In this document: positions 22,980 to 32,900 of the stretch, piece after piece
Layout: the number at the start of each line of letters is the position of its first letter
Position numbering within the stretch: position 1 is the stretch's first letter
NCBI GenBank assembly: GCA_009829735.1
Contig: CM020620.1
Span: 29,048,951 to 29,112,950 of the forward strand
Direction: 5' to 3'
Length of the DNA stretch: 64,000 bases
Origin: Pyropia yezoensis
Taxonomy: Eukaryota > Rhodophyta > Bangiophyceae > Bangiales > Bangiaceae
Notes under the pieces: generated by a model
The model's database searches: none
Told to the model about the DNA's origin: nothing
Seen by the model: the letters and a program-made list of their open reading frames with translations, nothing else
Position numbers and translations under genes: made by a program

Positions 22980-23057
22980 CAACCCAACCAACACCGACTT
23001 CGGCTGTTGGGGGGTGAGGCTTATACCTACTAAGTAGGGTGTGACGTGGTTACGGCA

Positions 23058-23147
23058 GACTTAGGTTTCTAAGTCAAATCAGACTTAGGTTTCTAAGTCG
23101 AACCAAGCTTAGGTAACTAAGTAGAGCTAAGCTTAGGTAACTAAGTA
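23058..23147. repeat. Cluster of four short palindromes after pol (element A)
   Basis: Two units of GACTTAGGTTTCTAAGTC (23058-23075, 23082-23099) and two of AAGCTTAGGTAACTAAGTA (23105-23123, 23129-23147). Each is nearly self-complementary around CTTAG...CTAAG. The same cluster is kept in element C at 59967-60055. It lies between the convergent pol and antisense ORFs. A terminator, insulator or binding-site array is possible. Confidence 0.85.
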
Positions 23148-23223
23148 AAATCTGAACCTTAATAAGTTAACTTAAAGGTAAAGGCTAACTCCGATAATAT
23201 CGAAGTAACTAGGGAGCTTACAC

Positions 23224-23275
23224 GGGAGGATGACCTCCCCAAGCCAAGACACCAAGTGAGGGAGGATGACCTCCC
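23224..23275. repeat. Two GGGAGGATGACCTCCC hairpins (element A)
   Basis: Identical 16-base inverted repeats at 23224-23239 and 23260-23275, just downstream of the antisense ORF stop. Element C has equivalents with compensated stems (59838-59853 and 59874-59889). They could fold as stem-loops in the 3' end of the antisense transcript. Confidence 0.7.
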
Positions 23276-23457
23276 CAAGCATGAACCTACCGGAAGAAGT
23301 TGGACGGGAGGCAAGGCACCACTGAGCCAGAAGGGGTACTCCCCAGGGCAGCAAACAGAGGCAAGCAATGCCCCCAAAGGGGTTGAGTTTATACTCACTA
23401 CTACCCGGCTACCATAAGGGTTGCCGGGGCCCTCTCCCGCACAAACAATAGCACTCC

Positions 23458-25905
23458 TCAGTGGGTAGACCCACTGCCCGAGGGAGGCCACTCACGCGTA
23501 AGCGCGTAGACCTCCGTGCTCCACCGGTCGGCAACGTCACGACGGTCGACCACCCGAGTTACCTCGGTGCATAGCTGGACGAGGGTGCTGCGGCCAGCCT
23601 CCACGTCCTCCAGAGCTTTCTGGAGGCGGTCCAGCACGCCACCGAAGCAACGCGCTGACCCAACCAGCGCAGCACCTGGGGGGATATCCCCCCAGCTAAC
23701 AGAGAGACCCCCACGCATTGCGCGGGTAACAAGGGCGTCAACGCCCTCATACCAGAGACGGGGACCCCCGTCATGTAGGACAGGGGCGGGAGGTGGCACT
23801 GGCGCAGCCAGAGGAGCCACAGGAGCCGACACGGCTACCACCGGAGCCGGTGGCACCTGATACGAGGCCCGGTAGGACCCTACCGAAGGGGCTCCACCGT
23901 AACCACGGCGGTACTCCGCCCGACGACGGGACACCTCACGCTCCCCACCCACAGAGCCCCACTCTCGGGGACGACGGCCAACCGCCGCCGGCATCGGGTT
24001 ACCGAACCACGGAGCAAGGACCTGAAGAGGGTCATGGATAACCATGCGAATACCCAGGTCAGCAACAGCCTCGGTGGATGCCCACCCATGGCAACTGGGC
24101 TCACCAGGCTGAGTACGCCGGACACGCAACGAGTGACGAGGCAAGGGGGAAGCCCCAGCCTGCGGGTCCCGGTACGGGGGAAGGGCCAACACCCCAGCCC
24201 AGTTCACGGCATCGTGAACAGCCAGCAGGGCTTCGAACTCCCGGGCCAACCCGGTCTTGGCGGCTATCAGATCCACGCCCAACTGCGCGATGTGCCGACG
24301 GACACCCGTCGGAAGATGAAACAGGCGCCCCTGCCGACGGACGGACAGCTAGAAGGATGAAGCCTGCCCGAGGGTAACCTCAAGGGTGAAGGTACCCTGC
24401 AACGGGTGGACCGGTCGCGAGGCCAACACACTCCCGAAGTAGCGAAGACAGGAGCCGGTGTCAAACCGGAAAGCAGGGGCGGGTTCCCACCCCTCCTGCC
24501 ATAGCGGCGGGCGCACGGGAGTGTATACCGGAGCACGACCGTTGCCGGTCTGCAACGCACACGTTATATCCGTGCGGAACGCATCCGCCATGACACCATG
24601 GTTACGTCGCCAACTCGACGCCGACTTCAACCCCGCCATGGGCGGGTAGGGAGCCGTCAACGACAGATACGGGGGTACCCCCGGGTAGTAGTCAAAGTCG
24701 GGATACCGACCGGTACTGTCCACCGTCTCCCCAAACGCAACCGGCTCCGCCGCCGCCGCAATCCCCCGAGCACTAGCCGGGTAGTCAATCTCCCGCGGCA
24801 ACGCGGGGGCAATCAGGTCGCAGACCCCGAAGTTGGGGTCGAGGTAGACCTCACCCCGTCCCACCCGGGTGCGCCAGAGCTGCGCATGCCGGTCGTCCGG
24901 CTGACTCAGGATCCAATGATGTTCCACCCGGACCGCGTTCGGCTGGTTGACCAGCCGCACCAACTCCCGCTCCCAGCTCGGGTCCACCTTAACGCGGCGG
25001 GAGGACTCTCCACGGGGATGCACCAGGTGGAAGTCCACCCGCATACGCCCATCGGACTCCATCGACTCTTGCACCGTGAGGCCTCGAACCCGAGCCACCA
25101 AGTCAAACACCGACATGGCGGGTTGACCCGCCGCCACGGCGACGCCGCCACCCAACGGGGCAACCCGGGCAGGACCAGGAAGAATCGGGGGCGCCGGGGG
25201 ACGCACCACCGGCAGAGGGGCCGACGTCGGAGATGGACGAGGCCGAGGAGGAAGAAGAAGGGCGGGCGCCCGCACGGAGTAACTCCCGGTGTCAACCGCC
25301 ATGGGAGAAGGAGCGTCTTGACCGCTCGACACCCGCGGCACCGCAGGTATGGTACCGGCGCCGGCACCACCCGTCGGCGTAGCCCCCGCCTCGGAAGGGG
25401 AAGGCACTTGGACAGCCTCCGGAGCCGGAGCCCCGGCCGTGCGGACACCCGCACCGTCTTGACCCGCCGCACCGGGTGACGCACCGCCACCACCACCCGC
25501 GTCAACGTCGGGACCGCCTCGAGGAGTCACCGCCCGGACACCCGGACCACCTTGACCAGCCGGAGTCGGCTGCGGGTCGCCACCTCCGCCGCAGGGCGGA
25601 CCATCTTGAGGTAGCTGCGGTGAGCCGGCACCGGCACCAGGCTCCATCCGGGCAGCCGGCAGAGAGGGGGTAGAAGCCGCCACGCGCGGTTGACCGCCGG
25701 GTTGACCGCCGGCCGACGGCACCGTCGTGCCGCTGCACACGGACGACAGTCCTCCGGCCGACAGACGGACGGACACCGCAGGCCCGTCGTCGTCAGACGA
25801 GCTCACCCCGTAACGCGCGGCGTCGGGACCGACAGGCGCGTCGTCCTCCATCTCCTCCCCGATCAGGAGGTCTTCCTCCTCTCCAAGCACCTGGGGATAG
25901 GACAT
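23458..25905 (-). pseudogene. Antisense ORF of element A, about one break
   Basis: Opposite-strand coding region between pol and the 3' LTR. It starts MSYPQVLGEEEDLL at 25905 and ends near the pol side with WPPSGSGSTH. Its counterpart in element C (57285-59654) is whole, about 789 residues. The first 250 residues are Gly/Pro/Ala-rich and acidic near the start. The remaining 500 are globular-looking, with conserved blocks such as VARVRGLTVQESMESDGRMR and GKLKSASSWRR-like segments. No known domain, signal peptide or membrane segment was recognised. The function is unknown. Confidence 0.85.
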
Positions 25906-26490
25906 GATAACGGGTGCAGAGTCCCCCGCGCCCACAAGCCGTCGACGGCTACGACCCGGTACGGTGGGATAACCGGGACGAGCCAGAGAAGCGCAGGCAC
26001 CCGCGCTTATGACCACAAACGGCCACGAGCAGCGCCACAAACACGCGGGTCGACCCACGCCGCACGGGGCTACGAACGCGCCCCACCCAGGCACCTGGGC
26101 GGGACGGGGCCACCCCCACACATGGGGTAAGCAAGGGGGGTCACCCCCAACCGCCCCCACGCAACGCGGGCAGCCCTCGCCCCCCACTCAATCGTCCACA
26201 CGAGAGAGACCCCCCTACCACCAGGCACCTGGTGGCGGATCCGCTTGCACCACCCCTCGGAAAGGGGGGTCGTGAACAAAAACCCGCATCGGGAAATTAA
26301 CGGTCCGGAAAACGGATCGTGTGTGTACCACACAAAGGGGGGCACCCCCCTCGGACAACCTCGAAAAGGGGTGTCTGTCGCGACGGGGCGCAAAGCCCCA
26401 CCCGACGGGTAAACAGTCACGCGACCCACTTACATTCGGTAACCCGAATGCAACTCGACCCGAGGACGGGCCGAATCTAAGGGGGGGATA
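25906..26490 (-). promoter_or_regulatory. Leader and putative promoter of the antisense ORF (element A)
   Basis: Region between the 3' LTR and the antisense ORF start. On the minus strand it holds a TATA-like GTCATAAGC (26005-26014), which matches GTTATAAGC in element C at the same distance from the ATG. It also has inverted repeats built on CAGGTGCCTG (26218-26235 as CCACCAGGCACCTGGTGG, and around 26086-26103). The position suggests that the antisense ORF is transcribed from its own promoter rather than from the 5' LTR. Confidence 0.5.
26479..26490 (+). other. Polypurine tract of element A
   Basis: AAGGGGGGGATA lies immediately before the 3' LTR, in the position where plus-strand synthesis is primed in this family. 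Confidence 0.8.
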
Positions 26491-26852
26491 TGTAGCAATA
26501 TGGTTGTCCGTATTGTGACCCTAATATCGGGGGGGCTACTTCTAATCCTTAACTTCAATTTGAGAGTCCGTACTGGTCACGGTATCTATAAGTTATGTAT
26601 GACCAGAGGGACTTGCATCTTGGGGTGGAGGGTAGTTAGTAGTGTCTCCGAGGGTTTATAACGAGGGGGCCGGTGGCGAATCCACCGCCGGCCAAGGTAG
26701 AACAACAAACCCCTCCCATTTGGGCTCCCATCTTGGTCCCGTGGCTTGCGCTCCAAGGACAGCAACCTTGGCCTCCCGGTGACGTCGGTGCCGATCCCCC
26801 TTGGTGAGTGCTCCCTGAGAGTGGACGTGCGACGGATTCCTATTGTGCTACA
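26491..26852 (+). repeat. 3' LTR of element A
   Basis: 362 bp, same borders as the 5' LTR; CGGCG target duplication follows. Confidence 0.97.
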
Positions 26853-28220
26853 CGGCGTCACCGTGGCTCTCAAGTTGGGAGTCATGGGGGACGTTCCCTG
26901 TTCGGGACGCCCCGATGCAGGCGTAGGGGAAAGAGTTCCCTGCGTCTGCGGGCTCGAAAACCCCACTCCGGTCTGGACGTTGAGACCATCTGGCACACTC
27001 GCTCTGGCAAAAACCACTCACACACACGGCACCCAAGTTGGGGCGGTGTGCAAGGGCTGCCTCCCGTGTCGGGGGAACCGGAACCGGCCCGTGGCTCCTG
27101 TGGCAAAAACCACCTACACACACGACACCCAAGTTGGGGCGGTGTACAAGGGCTGCCTCCCGTGTCGGGGGAACCGGAAGAAGTGCAAGTCGCACACACT
27201 CTGTCCCTGTTGTGGGGCAAACCCCCCACGGACAAACAAGAGGATGGTGTGTGGTCCAACAGTTTCTTGGTCGGGACGGGGACGCAGGGCCAAGCCCCGC
27301 TGTCCCTCCCCTTATCCCCCCAGGGTCCACTCAGAATCTCGCCACTCAGAATCTCCCACCCCAGCACCTGCCCACCGGGCCACACGAAAATTCAAGACGA
27401 TAAATGCAGAAAACCCTCAAATCCAAGTTGGATTTACTACTAAGCTAACTATCCCAAACTTAGGGAATATGAACCCAAATGCAGGGGGAGGAACGGATCA
27501 GGCTAGTGGCCTGCCGCCCCTTGCATGGCACGTGCTGCCCCCCTACCTGGGGGTCAATACTGCCACACTCGCCACAATCTGATTTAAAATGCTATTCGTC
27601 ATCGTGACCACCAGTTCCGGCAAAGCCTGCCGCAGCACATCAGTCGCCTCCCGACGGACAGTTTCTGCCATGAGTGGATTTCCGACTCCAGTGAAATCTC
27701 GGTCAGCCTCCGGGAGTCCACCTGAGGGGTGACCACGATCCGCAGAGGTCTCAACCGAGGGCCAGGGCGCGAGCCCATCACCGTCCAACGAAGGTCCGCC
27801 GTCCTCCGAAAGCCTATTTCGGGATGGCTCTATGCCAAATTGGCTCCAGCCCGAGGGGTTCCCGTTGAAGACGCCTCATGACCTTGGGACTTTCCCACAG
27901 GACTCACCACTCGGTGGCCGAACTTCGAACCTCCATATTTGGGGGTATCACCCGAATGAACTCCCAACTGAGTTGGGGTGGCCACTTGCCCGCCCGTACT
28001 CCCAGTCCTGCTGGCTGAAGGGTCCTCTAGTCTCTCTGCGACCCCACGTACACCTACCTGTGCCTCACCAGTATTCAAAGGCACTGAAGTACGTGCGTCA
28101 CCCGTGTAGTTCCCGGACGACGGGGGGTCCGATCCAGCCATGTTGGCTAACGATCCGCACGACACAGACCAAGACCACCTTTCTTTTGAGACTCAGGGCC
28201 CCCTACACCCGGGTGCACCC
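26853..28220 (-). pseudogene. gag-derived region of element B, upstream part
   Basis: Minus-strand Pro/Ser/Thr/Gly-rich coding remains on the far side of element A, resembling the low-complexity gag N-terminus of elements A and E. A helical stretch RREATDVLRQALPELVVTM lies near 27600-27680. It is interrupted by the solo LTR at 27003-27567. Fossil. Confidence 0.55.
27003..27567 (-). repeat. Solo LTR of the B family inserted in element B
   Basis: It matches B's own 5' LTR (28261-28724) over its length and is flanked by a 5-bp target duplication CTCGC (26998-27002 and 27568-27572). It carries an internal tandem duplication of 96 bp (27005-27100, repeated from 27101) that explains its greater length. 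A solo LTR arises by recombination between the two LTRs of a former full element. Confidence 0.88.
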
Positions 28221-28240
28221 GGAGGTAAAGTTTACCTCTG

Positions 28241-28259
28241 TCCCCCGCTGCTCCATAAA
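28241..28259 (-). other. Degraded primer-binding site of element B
   Basis: The minus strand reads TTTATGGAGCAGCGGGGGA next to the LTR. It differs at about three positions from the site shared by elements A and E. Confidence 0.6.
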
Positions 28260-28260
28260 A

Positions 28261-28724
28261 TATGGCCAAAACCACTCGCGCACACAGCACCCAAGTTGGG
28301 GCGGTGCACAAGGGCTGCATCCCGTGTCGGAGGAACCAGAAGAAGTGCAAGTCGCAAAACGCGCTATCTCTGTCGTGGGGCAATCCCCCCACGCCGAAAC
28401 AAGAAGATGGTGTGTGGCCAACAGATTCTTGGTCGGGATGGAGAACCGAGGCCAAGCCCCGATGTCCCTCCCCTTATCCCTCCAGGGTCATCTCAGAATC
28501 TCGCCACTCAGAATCGCCCTCCCCAGCACCTGCCCACCGGGCCACACGAAAATTCAAGACGATAAAATGCAGCCTCACTCCCATGTTGGATTTACAATCA
28601 AGCAAAGTCCCCCTGACATAGGGAAATTCGAGATCAAATGCAAAGGAAGAAACGGGTCAGTCCAGCTGTCTCCCGACCCCGCGTGGCTGGCCTTGCCCCC
28701 TGCGTGGGGGCCAGCTCTGCCACA
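28261..28724 (-). repeat. 5' LTR of element B
   Basis: 464 bp, defined by comparison with the solo LTR at 27003-27567 and by the adjacent primer-binding site. On the plus strand it runs from TATGGCC to TCTGCCACA. No partner LTR was found at the left end of B. Confidence 0.85.
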
Positions 28725-30628
28725 TTGCAAATTCTCGCCCTGCTCCAGCATGAGAATGAGCGGCTCGGGCAGAATTTTGCTTTTCTGATCGAGTCGATGG
28801 GCTGAGGCCAAAAGAATCTCCCCCAGGATGACAGACACGACGGCCACTGTCGGTGCTCTGTCAACCAATGACAACAGCGGTGGCGCTGCTGTTTGCTGGA
28901 CGGAGCGCTCCATTTGTCAAGACTCACGTTGTAGATGTCGAGCAAGGCGGAGAGGCTTTTCCGTGCAGACCCTCGAAAGCTGTCGTCGCGCAGGTTATTC
29001 CTTAACCAGTGCGAGAGACTGCGCGGTTTTAAAATGCGTTCGTATAAACATTGCTCAGAGGCGAAGCGATGGTCAGCCGCTTCTTTGAGCTTTACGAGAG
29101 TGCTCCCCTGACCCGTGCGCATCCGGTCATACCAAGGGAGGTGGCGACCATCAATCGCCCGAGCTGTTATAGGCATAGAGCAAGAATCGGGGGTAAAAGC
29201 GTTGTCTATGATGCCTTGAGGGGGGGTCGATGCAGGTTTTATGCAGGCTTTTGCTCGAGAGTTTCCCAAAAAAGCAAGAAAAGTTTCACAGGCAATAAGC
29301 CGTGCTGCGCAGGCGCGCAATCCGCACGAGAACGCGACGGTGGTCGCAGTTGGCTGGCAGCCTTCGGCCATCAGTGCTTCGTCGTTGGCCGCGCAGAAGC
29401 GAATGCAACACACGCTGTACAGAGCTCATTGTGTGACTTGACGCCGGCAGGATGGTACATGTTGGGCCGGCAAATCCATCTCAGGTCTTTCCAAAACAGC
29501 AGGCATGCGCAGATCCGTGTGAAGAGCGCGATATCGCGGGCTGAGGGCGCACGCCGTGCACTAAATACTTTCAGCAGCGTGCATTCTCATCGAGGATTCT
29601 CGTATCTTTCTCGTTAATTTGGCACGGTCGTGGCATATCCTATGACCGCAGATGTCAGATTCAGCAACCAAGATTATGGTATTCTCGTACCTTTCTGACT
29701 GCGCGAGATCACAGTCTCCCGAGGGCCATTCGACTTCGACAGAGTACGATCCTTAAGTAAGATCGGTGTGGGCTTTCTCTAGGTACTGCTCTGCTTTGTC
29801 AGCGCCGCCGACGCCACCCTATTTATACGGGGCGTACAACGCCCTACCGCACACTCTTACCGGCTGTCGTGCCCATGACCTCCAATGCGCTGTCGCTGTT
29901 TCGCTGTTCACAACTATGGGCACTTCCGGATCTCACACGCCGCCCTCGTCCCCCACTCAAGGCTGCCACAAGTCCCCCGCTTTCCATTCGCCCACCCCCA
30001 CCGTGTGACCTTTTTCTCCTCTGCCTGGACATTGCTTTGCCGTCCTCCTAGCCTCCATCTACCTCTGCGCTGTCAGGGTCGACGCTCCCTCCCATCCTTC
30101 CCCTTGCCGGGTCGTCGCCCCCCCATTCATCCCTCCCCCGCCCGCAAGAGGCGCTTTGATCGCTACTACTATTAACCCCCCTCTTACCCCCTGGCGGAAA
30201 CACACCTGTCGCCGCGACCGTTTCCCCCGCCTCCCCCTCCTTGCGGCTGACGAGCGTGCCGCCGCTACCGCTCTGCTCTCGTCTCGCTCCCTTCCGGCGA
30301 CGCGCTTGCTGCTGAAGCCACCCCACATCCCTCCTCTTCGTCATCTTGACGCGCCCACCGCCGCTCCCGTTCCATCCCCTTCCTGTCGGCCGGTGACGCG
30401 CCCGCCACTGGCTGGACTGCGGCACAATAGTAGGCGACGTCCTGTGCGGACACGGAAGCACCGCGCGCCGAAATGCAGTCCGCGCCGTCCCAGCTCTTTA
30501 GATGCACCAAAGGCACAACATTGCAGTCGAATCTGCCCACGTGGCGCCTCAGTATGTATTTCCTATATGAACATCCTGTATGATAAAACGGCCAGAAACG
30601 GCCAGATAAGGGACCTCTCCATACAAAT
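28725..30628. other. No gene supported; flank of element B
   Basis: Open stretches exist on both strands (for example 28634-29413 minus and 29051-29617 plus) but none has a known domain and they overlap each other. Directly after B the plus strand reads LQILALLQHENERLGQNFAFLIESMG (two ten-plus residue parts of a heptad-like helix) then a stop. That could be the C-terminal coiled coil of a gene into which B inserted. A TATA-like CTATTTATA lies near 29818. The rest is C/T-rich. Confidence 0.35.
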
Positions 30629-30957
30629 CAGGGGTTGTCAAGCGTACCACTTTTGGTTAAGCGTACGAGTATTGACTGAATTTTAAGATAAGCGAACGCG
30701 TACCAGCGTGTCGTCGACTGCGAGCAGGCGACCTTCTTCAACTCGCCTGAAAGTGCGCACTTAGCTTGCGTACTTGTTTCGCCCGACGGCGTACCTGGCA
30801 AAAGTACGTTCGAGCATGATACTTCAGCGTACATTTTGCCTGCTGGAGTTCGCGTATGCGTACACGGCACATTCGGATTTTTTTCAGAACGTACGCAAAG
30901 TACGCTAAAATAATACGCTCGCAATTCGCGTGTTTCGAGTACGCTTGGCAACCCCTG
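30629..30957. mobile_element. hAT-type MITE (329 bp)
   Basis: Ends are inverted repeats of about 19 bases, CAGGGGTTGTCAAGCGTAC on the left and the complement of CAGGGGTTGCCAAGCGTAC on the right. They start with the CAGGG typical of hAT transposons. An exact 8-bp target duplication ATACAAAT flanks it (30621-30628 and 30958-30965), the hAT length. The interior has several further GCGTAC motifs near both ends and no coding potential, so it is a non-autonomous element that needs a transposase from elsewhere. Confidence 0.92.
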
Positions 30958-32496
30958 ATACAAATGTCCCTTCGCCTGACGCACGTGGCAGGGGTTTATC
31001 GTGTTCTAGTGAGAATCTGATGAGAATCATGTTGCTGAAAGTCTCTACTCTCGCACGCACTCCCCCCCCCTCGACAGGCCTCATTAGGGCCCCGGCATGG
31101 ACCCAGGACGTATTGGGGTTTGACACCACTGCGCTGGGTGTCGCTTGTTGCTGGTGTGTGGGTGGGCAGGCTTCGCGCGCGTTGCGGGCGGGCCGGCGGC
31201 CACGGACGGGGAGACTCTGACGGGCGGTGAAGTGGTGGACACTGAAGGAGAAGACGAAAGGGCGCTGATGAACGCGACAGGCCGACCCATGGCCGCCCCC
31301 CCCCGCCCACAGCCGACTCCACCACCTTGCCCAACGAAGCCATGATTGCGGATGGCCTTCGCAGCGGCGGGGCGGTGGCACAGGCGGCCGGCGTCCATCT
31401 GTGTGCCGCAGGGTCACTGCGGCAGCGCTGTGGCCGCGGTGAGCATGCGGAAGGCGACGGACGGACCGCCGCTGGTGGATGGGGGAGGCGGGGCGTGGTA
31501 GTGGAGGGGGGGAGTGCGGATGGCCGCTGGGGGCCTTCTTCTCGACGCCCACCTCCCCGCCGCTCAGGGTACGGCACGAGCGGGTGGGTAAAGGCCCTCG
31601 TCTCGGATGACGCCCGCCCGCCACTGTGCCTGCCCTCCTCTTCCCACGTGTTCCTGTATTGTTCTCAGTCGTCGATATCCCGGGATGAGCATTGGGTCGT
31701 TGGTACGTTCGACGGTGATGCGTGTGTAGGAGAGGGGTTCGATGAGGGGGCGGGGGGGTTGAAGTGGAAGGTGAACTATGCGTCACGTGCACTGCCTGAC
31801 GACTCTGCCCGTGGCTTCCACTGTGCTGCTTACCTCTTTTCGATATCCACCCTCCCCCCCCCTCGCGTAACCACAGAGGTTGCCCTGTTTATGTGGTGGA
31901 GGTGGACAGGCGGGCAGGTGCTCGTGATGTCGGTGGAAGGGCTCACCAGCCGCCACTCCGCCCGCCCTCCCCGCCGACGCGACCACCGGCGCCGCGGCAG
32001 CGGCGCAGTACGCGGTCACGGCGGCACCGTCGGCCGGCCGCAGATTGGGGCTCTTTGGCGTCGGCGCCCCCGCGGCGGCGGCCCCATCATCGGCGGCGGT
32101 GGCGGGTGTGGCGGCGCCGCCGCGGTCGCCGGTGCGGGTTTCGACGGCAGCGACGGCGGCGACGGCAGCGACGGCGGCGACCGCAGCGACGGCGGCGGCA
32201 CGGCAGCTCGCTGGGCCGCCCGCACGCCGGCGTTTGGGGCGGCGCCTAGCCGCACCGCGCGCATGCGCAGCGCGCGGCGGGCTGCGGCGGCCGTTGCCGT
32301 GTCGGTGATCTTGACAATGGTGCCGGCGCCTGATGCCGGCGCCGCTGTCGAGGGCTCCCTGCCGGTCGGCTCGGCGTCCTCTGGTAGAGTGCCCGTGCTC
32401 CCAGAGGCTGTGCGAGGCATTGAGGGTGCTGGAGATGTGCACCCCTCCCAACATGAGGGCAGGCTTCAGGGCGAAAGCGTGGACGAGATACCATCT
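30958..32496. other. GC-rich DNA, no gene supported
   Basis: Long open frames occur on both strands but consist of Pro/Arg/Gly/Ala low complexity, as expected by chance in DNA this rich in G and C. A GACGGCAGC-type short tandem run lies at about 32140-32205. Confidence 0.45.
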
Positions 32497-32900
32497 AGGC
32501 AAGTAAAGCACGCCCGCCCTCGGTGGACGGAGCAGGGCGATTACCTGGCTGTGAAAGTTGTTGTTGGCGCAGGTGCACTCTTCGCTCCGTAGGGCGAGGC
32601 CAACAAGCGCTTTGCTGCTGCCGTGTATAGCGTCAACAAGCACCCTCGGGCGACGCGGCGCACGGACGGCAAGAAGCTGCGGGACCATTTCTACCTGCTG
32701 AAGAACCGGTGTGCTTTTGAGGACAAGAGCGGGCCGCTCAAGCGGGACGGGGACCGGGACGGCAAAGGGTACGGGGACGAGGGAGGGGACGAGGGCGGGG
32801 ACGAGGGCGGGGAAGAGGGAAAGGGCGGGGACGAGAGGGTGAGGGCAAAGACTGGGACGATGACGGGGGCGGTGACAGCGGGGGCAACCCGACGAGTACG
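32497..32900 (+). pseudogene. Myb/SANT-like protein fragment with an internal TAG
   Basis: The plus frame reads PRWTEQGDYLAV...GAGALFAP, then a TAG at 32590-32592, then GEANKRFAAAVYSVNKHP and RRTDGKKLRDHFYLLKN. It continues into an Asp/Gly/Glu repeat (GDEGGDEGGDEGGEEGK). The pattern (Trp near the start, then a KRF segment, then DGKKLRDHF) fits a trihelix/SANT-type DNA-binding module like those of transposon-associated plant and algal proteins. The TAG sits where the pattern wants an aromatic residue, so a single substitution in a former Tyr codon is likely. The upstream and downstream limits are unclear. Confidence 0.45.

Larger units (their letters stand above)
16034..26852 (+). mobile_element. 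Complete Ty3/gypsy chromovirus-like element A (10.8 kb)
   Basis: Element with two 362-bp LTRs, primer-binding site, gag, pol with chromodomain, an extra ORF on the opposite strand, and a polypurine tract. The 5-bp target duplication CGGCG flanks it (16029-16033 and 26853-26857). The LTRs differ at about four of 362 positions, so it is young. Gag and pol look whole; the antisense ORF has about one break. It is inserted in the gag region of element B. A close relative (C) occupies 56331-64000. Confidence 0.97.
10936..28724 (-). mobile_element. Ty3/gypsy element B, old, with two later insertions
   Basis: Minus-strand fossil. The 5' LTR is 28261-28724, the primer-binding site 28241-28259, gag-derived DNA 26853-28220 and 14757-16033, and pol-derived DNA 10936-14660, ending in a chromodomain-like stretch. 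Two foreign segments interrupt it: complete element A (16034-26852, target duplication CGGCG) and a solo LTR of B's own family (27003-27567, target duplication CTCGC). No 3' LTR could be found left of 10936, so the element looks truncated there. It is heavily broken (of the order of ten interruptions) and is the oldest layer of this nest. Confidence 0.85.

Noticed and set aside
23058-23147. Regularly spaced palindromic units resembling a CRISPR array
   Set aside because: Units are 18-19 bases with spacers of 5-6 bases, two sequence types, in a eukaryotic retrotransposon.
27130-27260. Zn2Cys6-like string (GCLPCRGNRKKC, then CPCC and a later Cys) on the plus strand, repeated near 28300
   Set aside because: It lies wholly inside the LTR of the B family. 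The second copy does not keep the cysteine pattern in frame and the last spacing is too long, so it is a chance frame in an LTR.
28634-29413. 259-codon minus-strand frame next to element B
   Set aside because: Partly inside B's LTR, with no domain, and it overlaps an equally open plus-strand frame.
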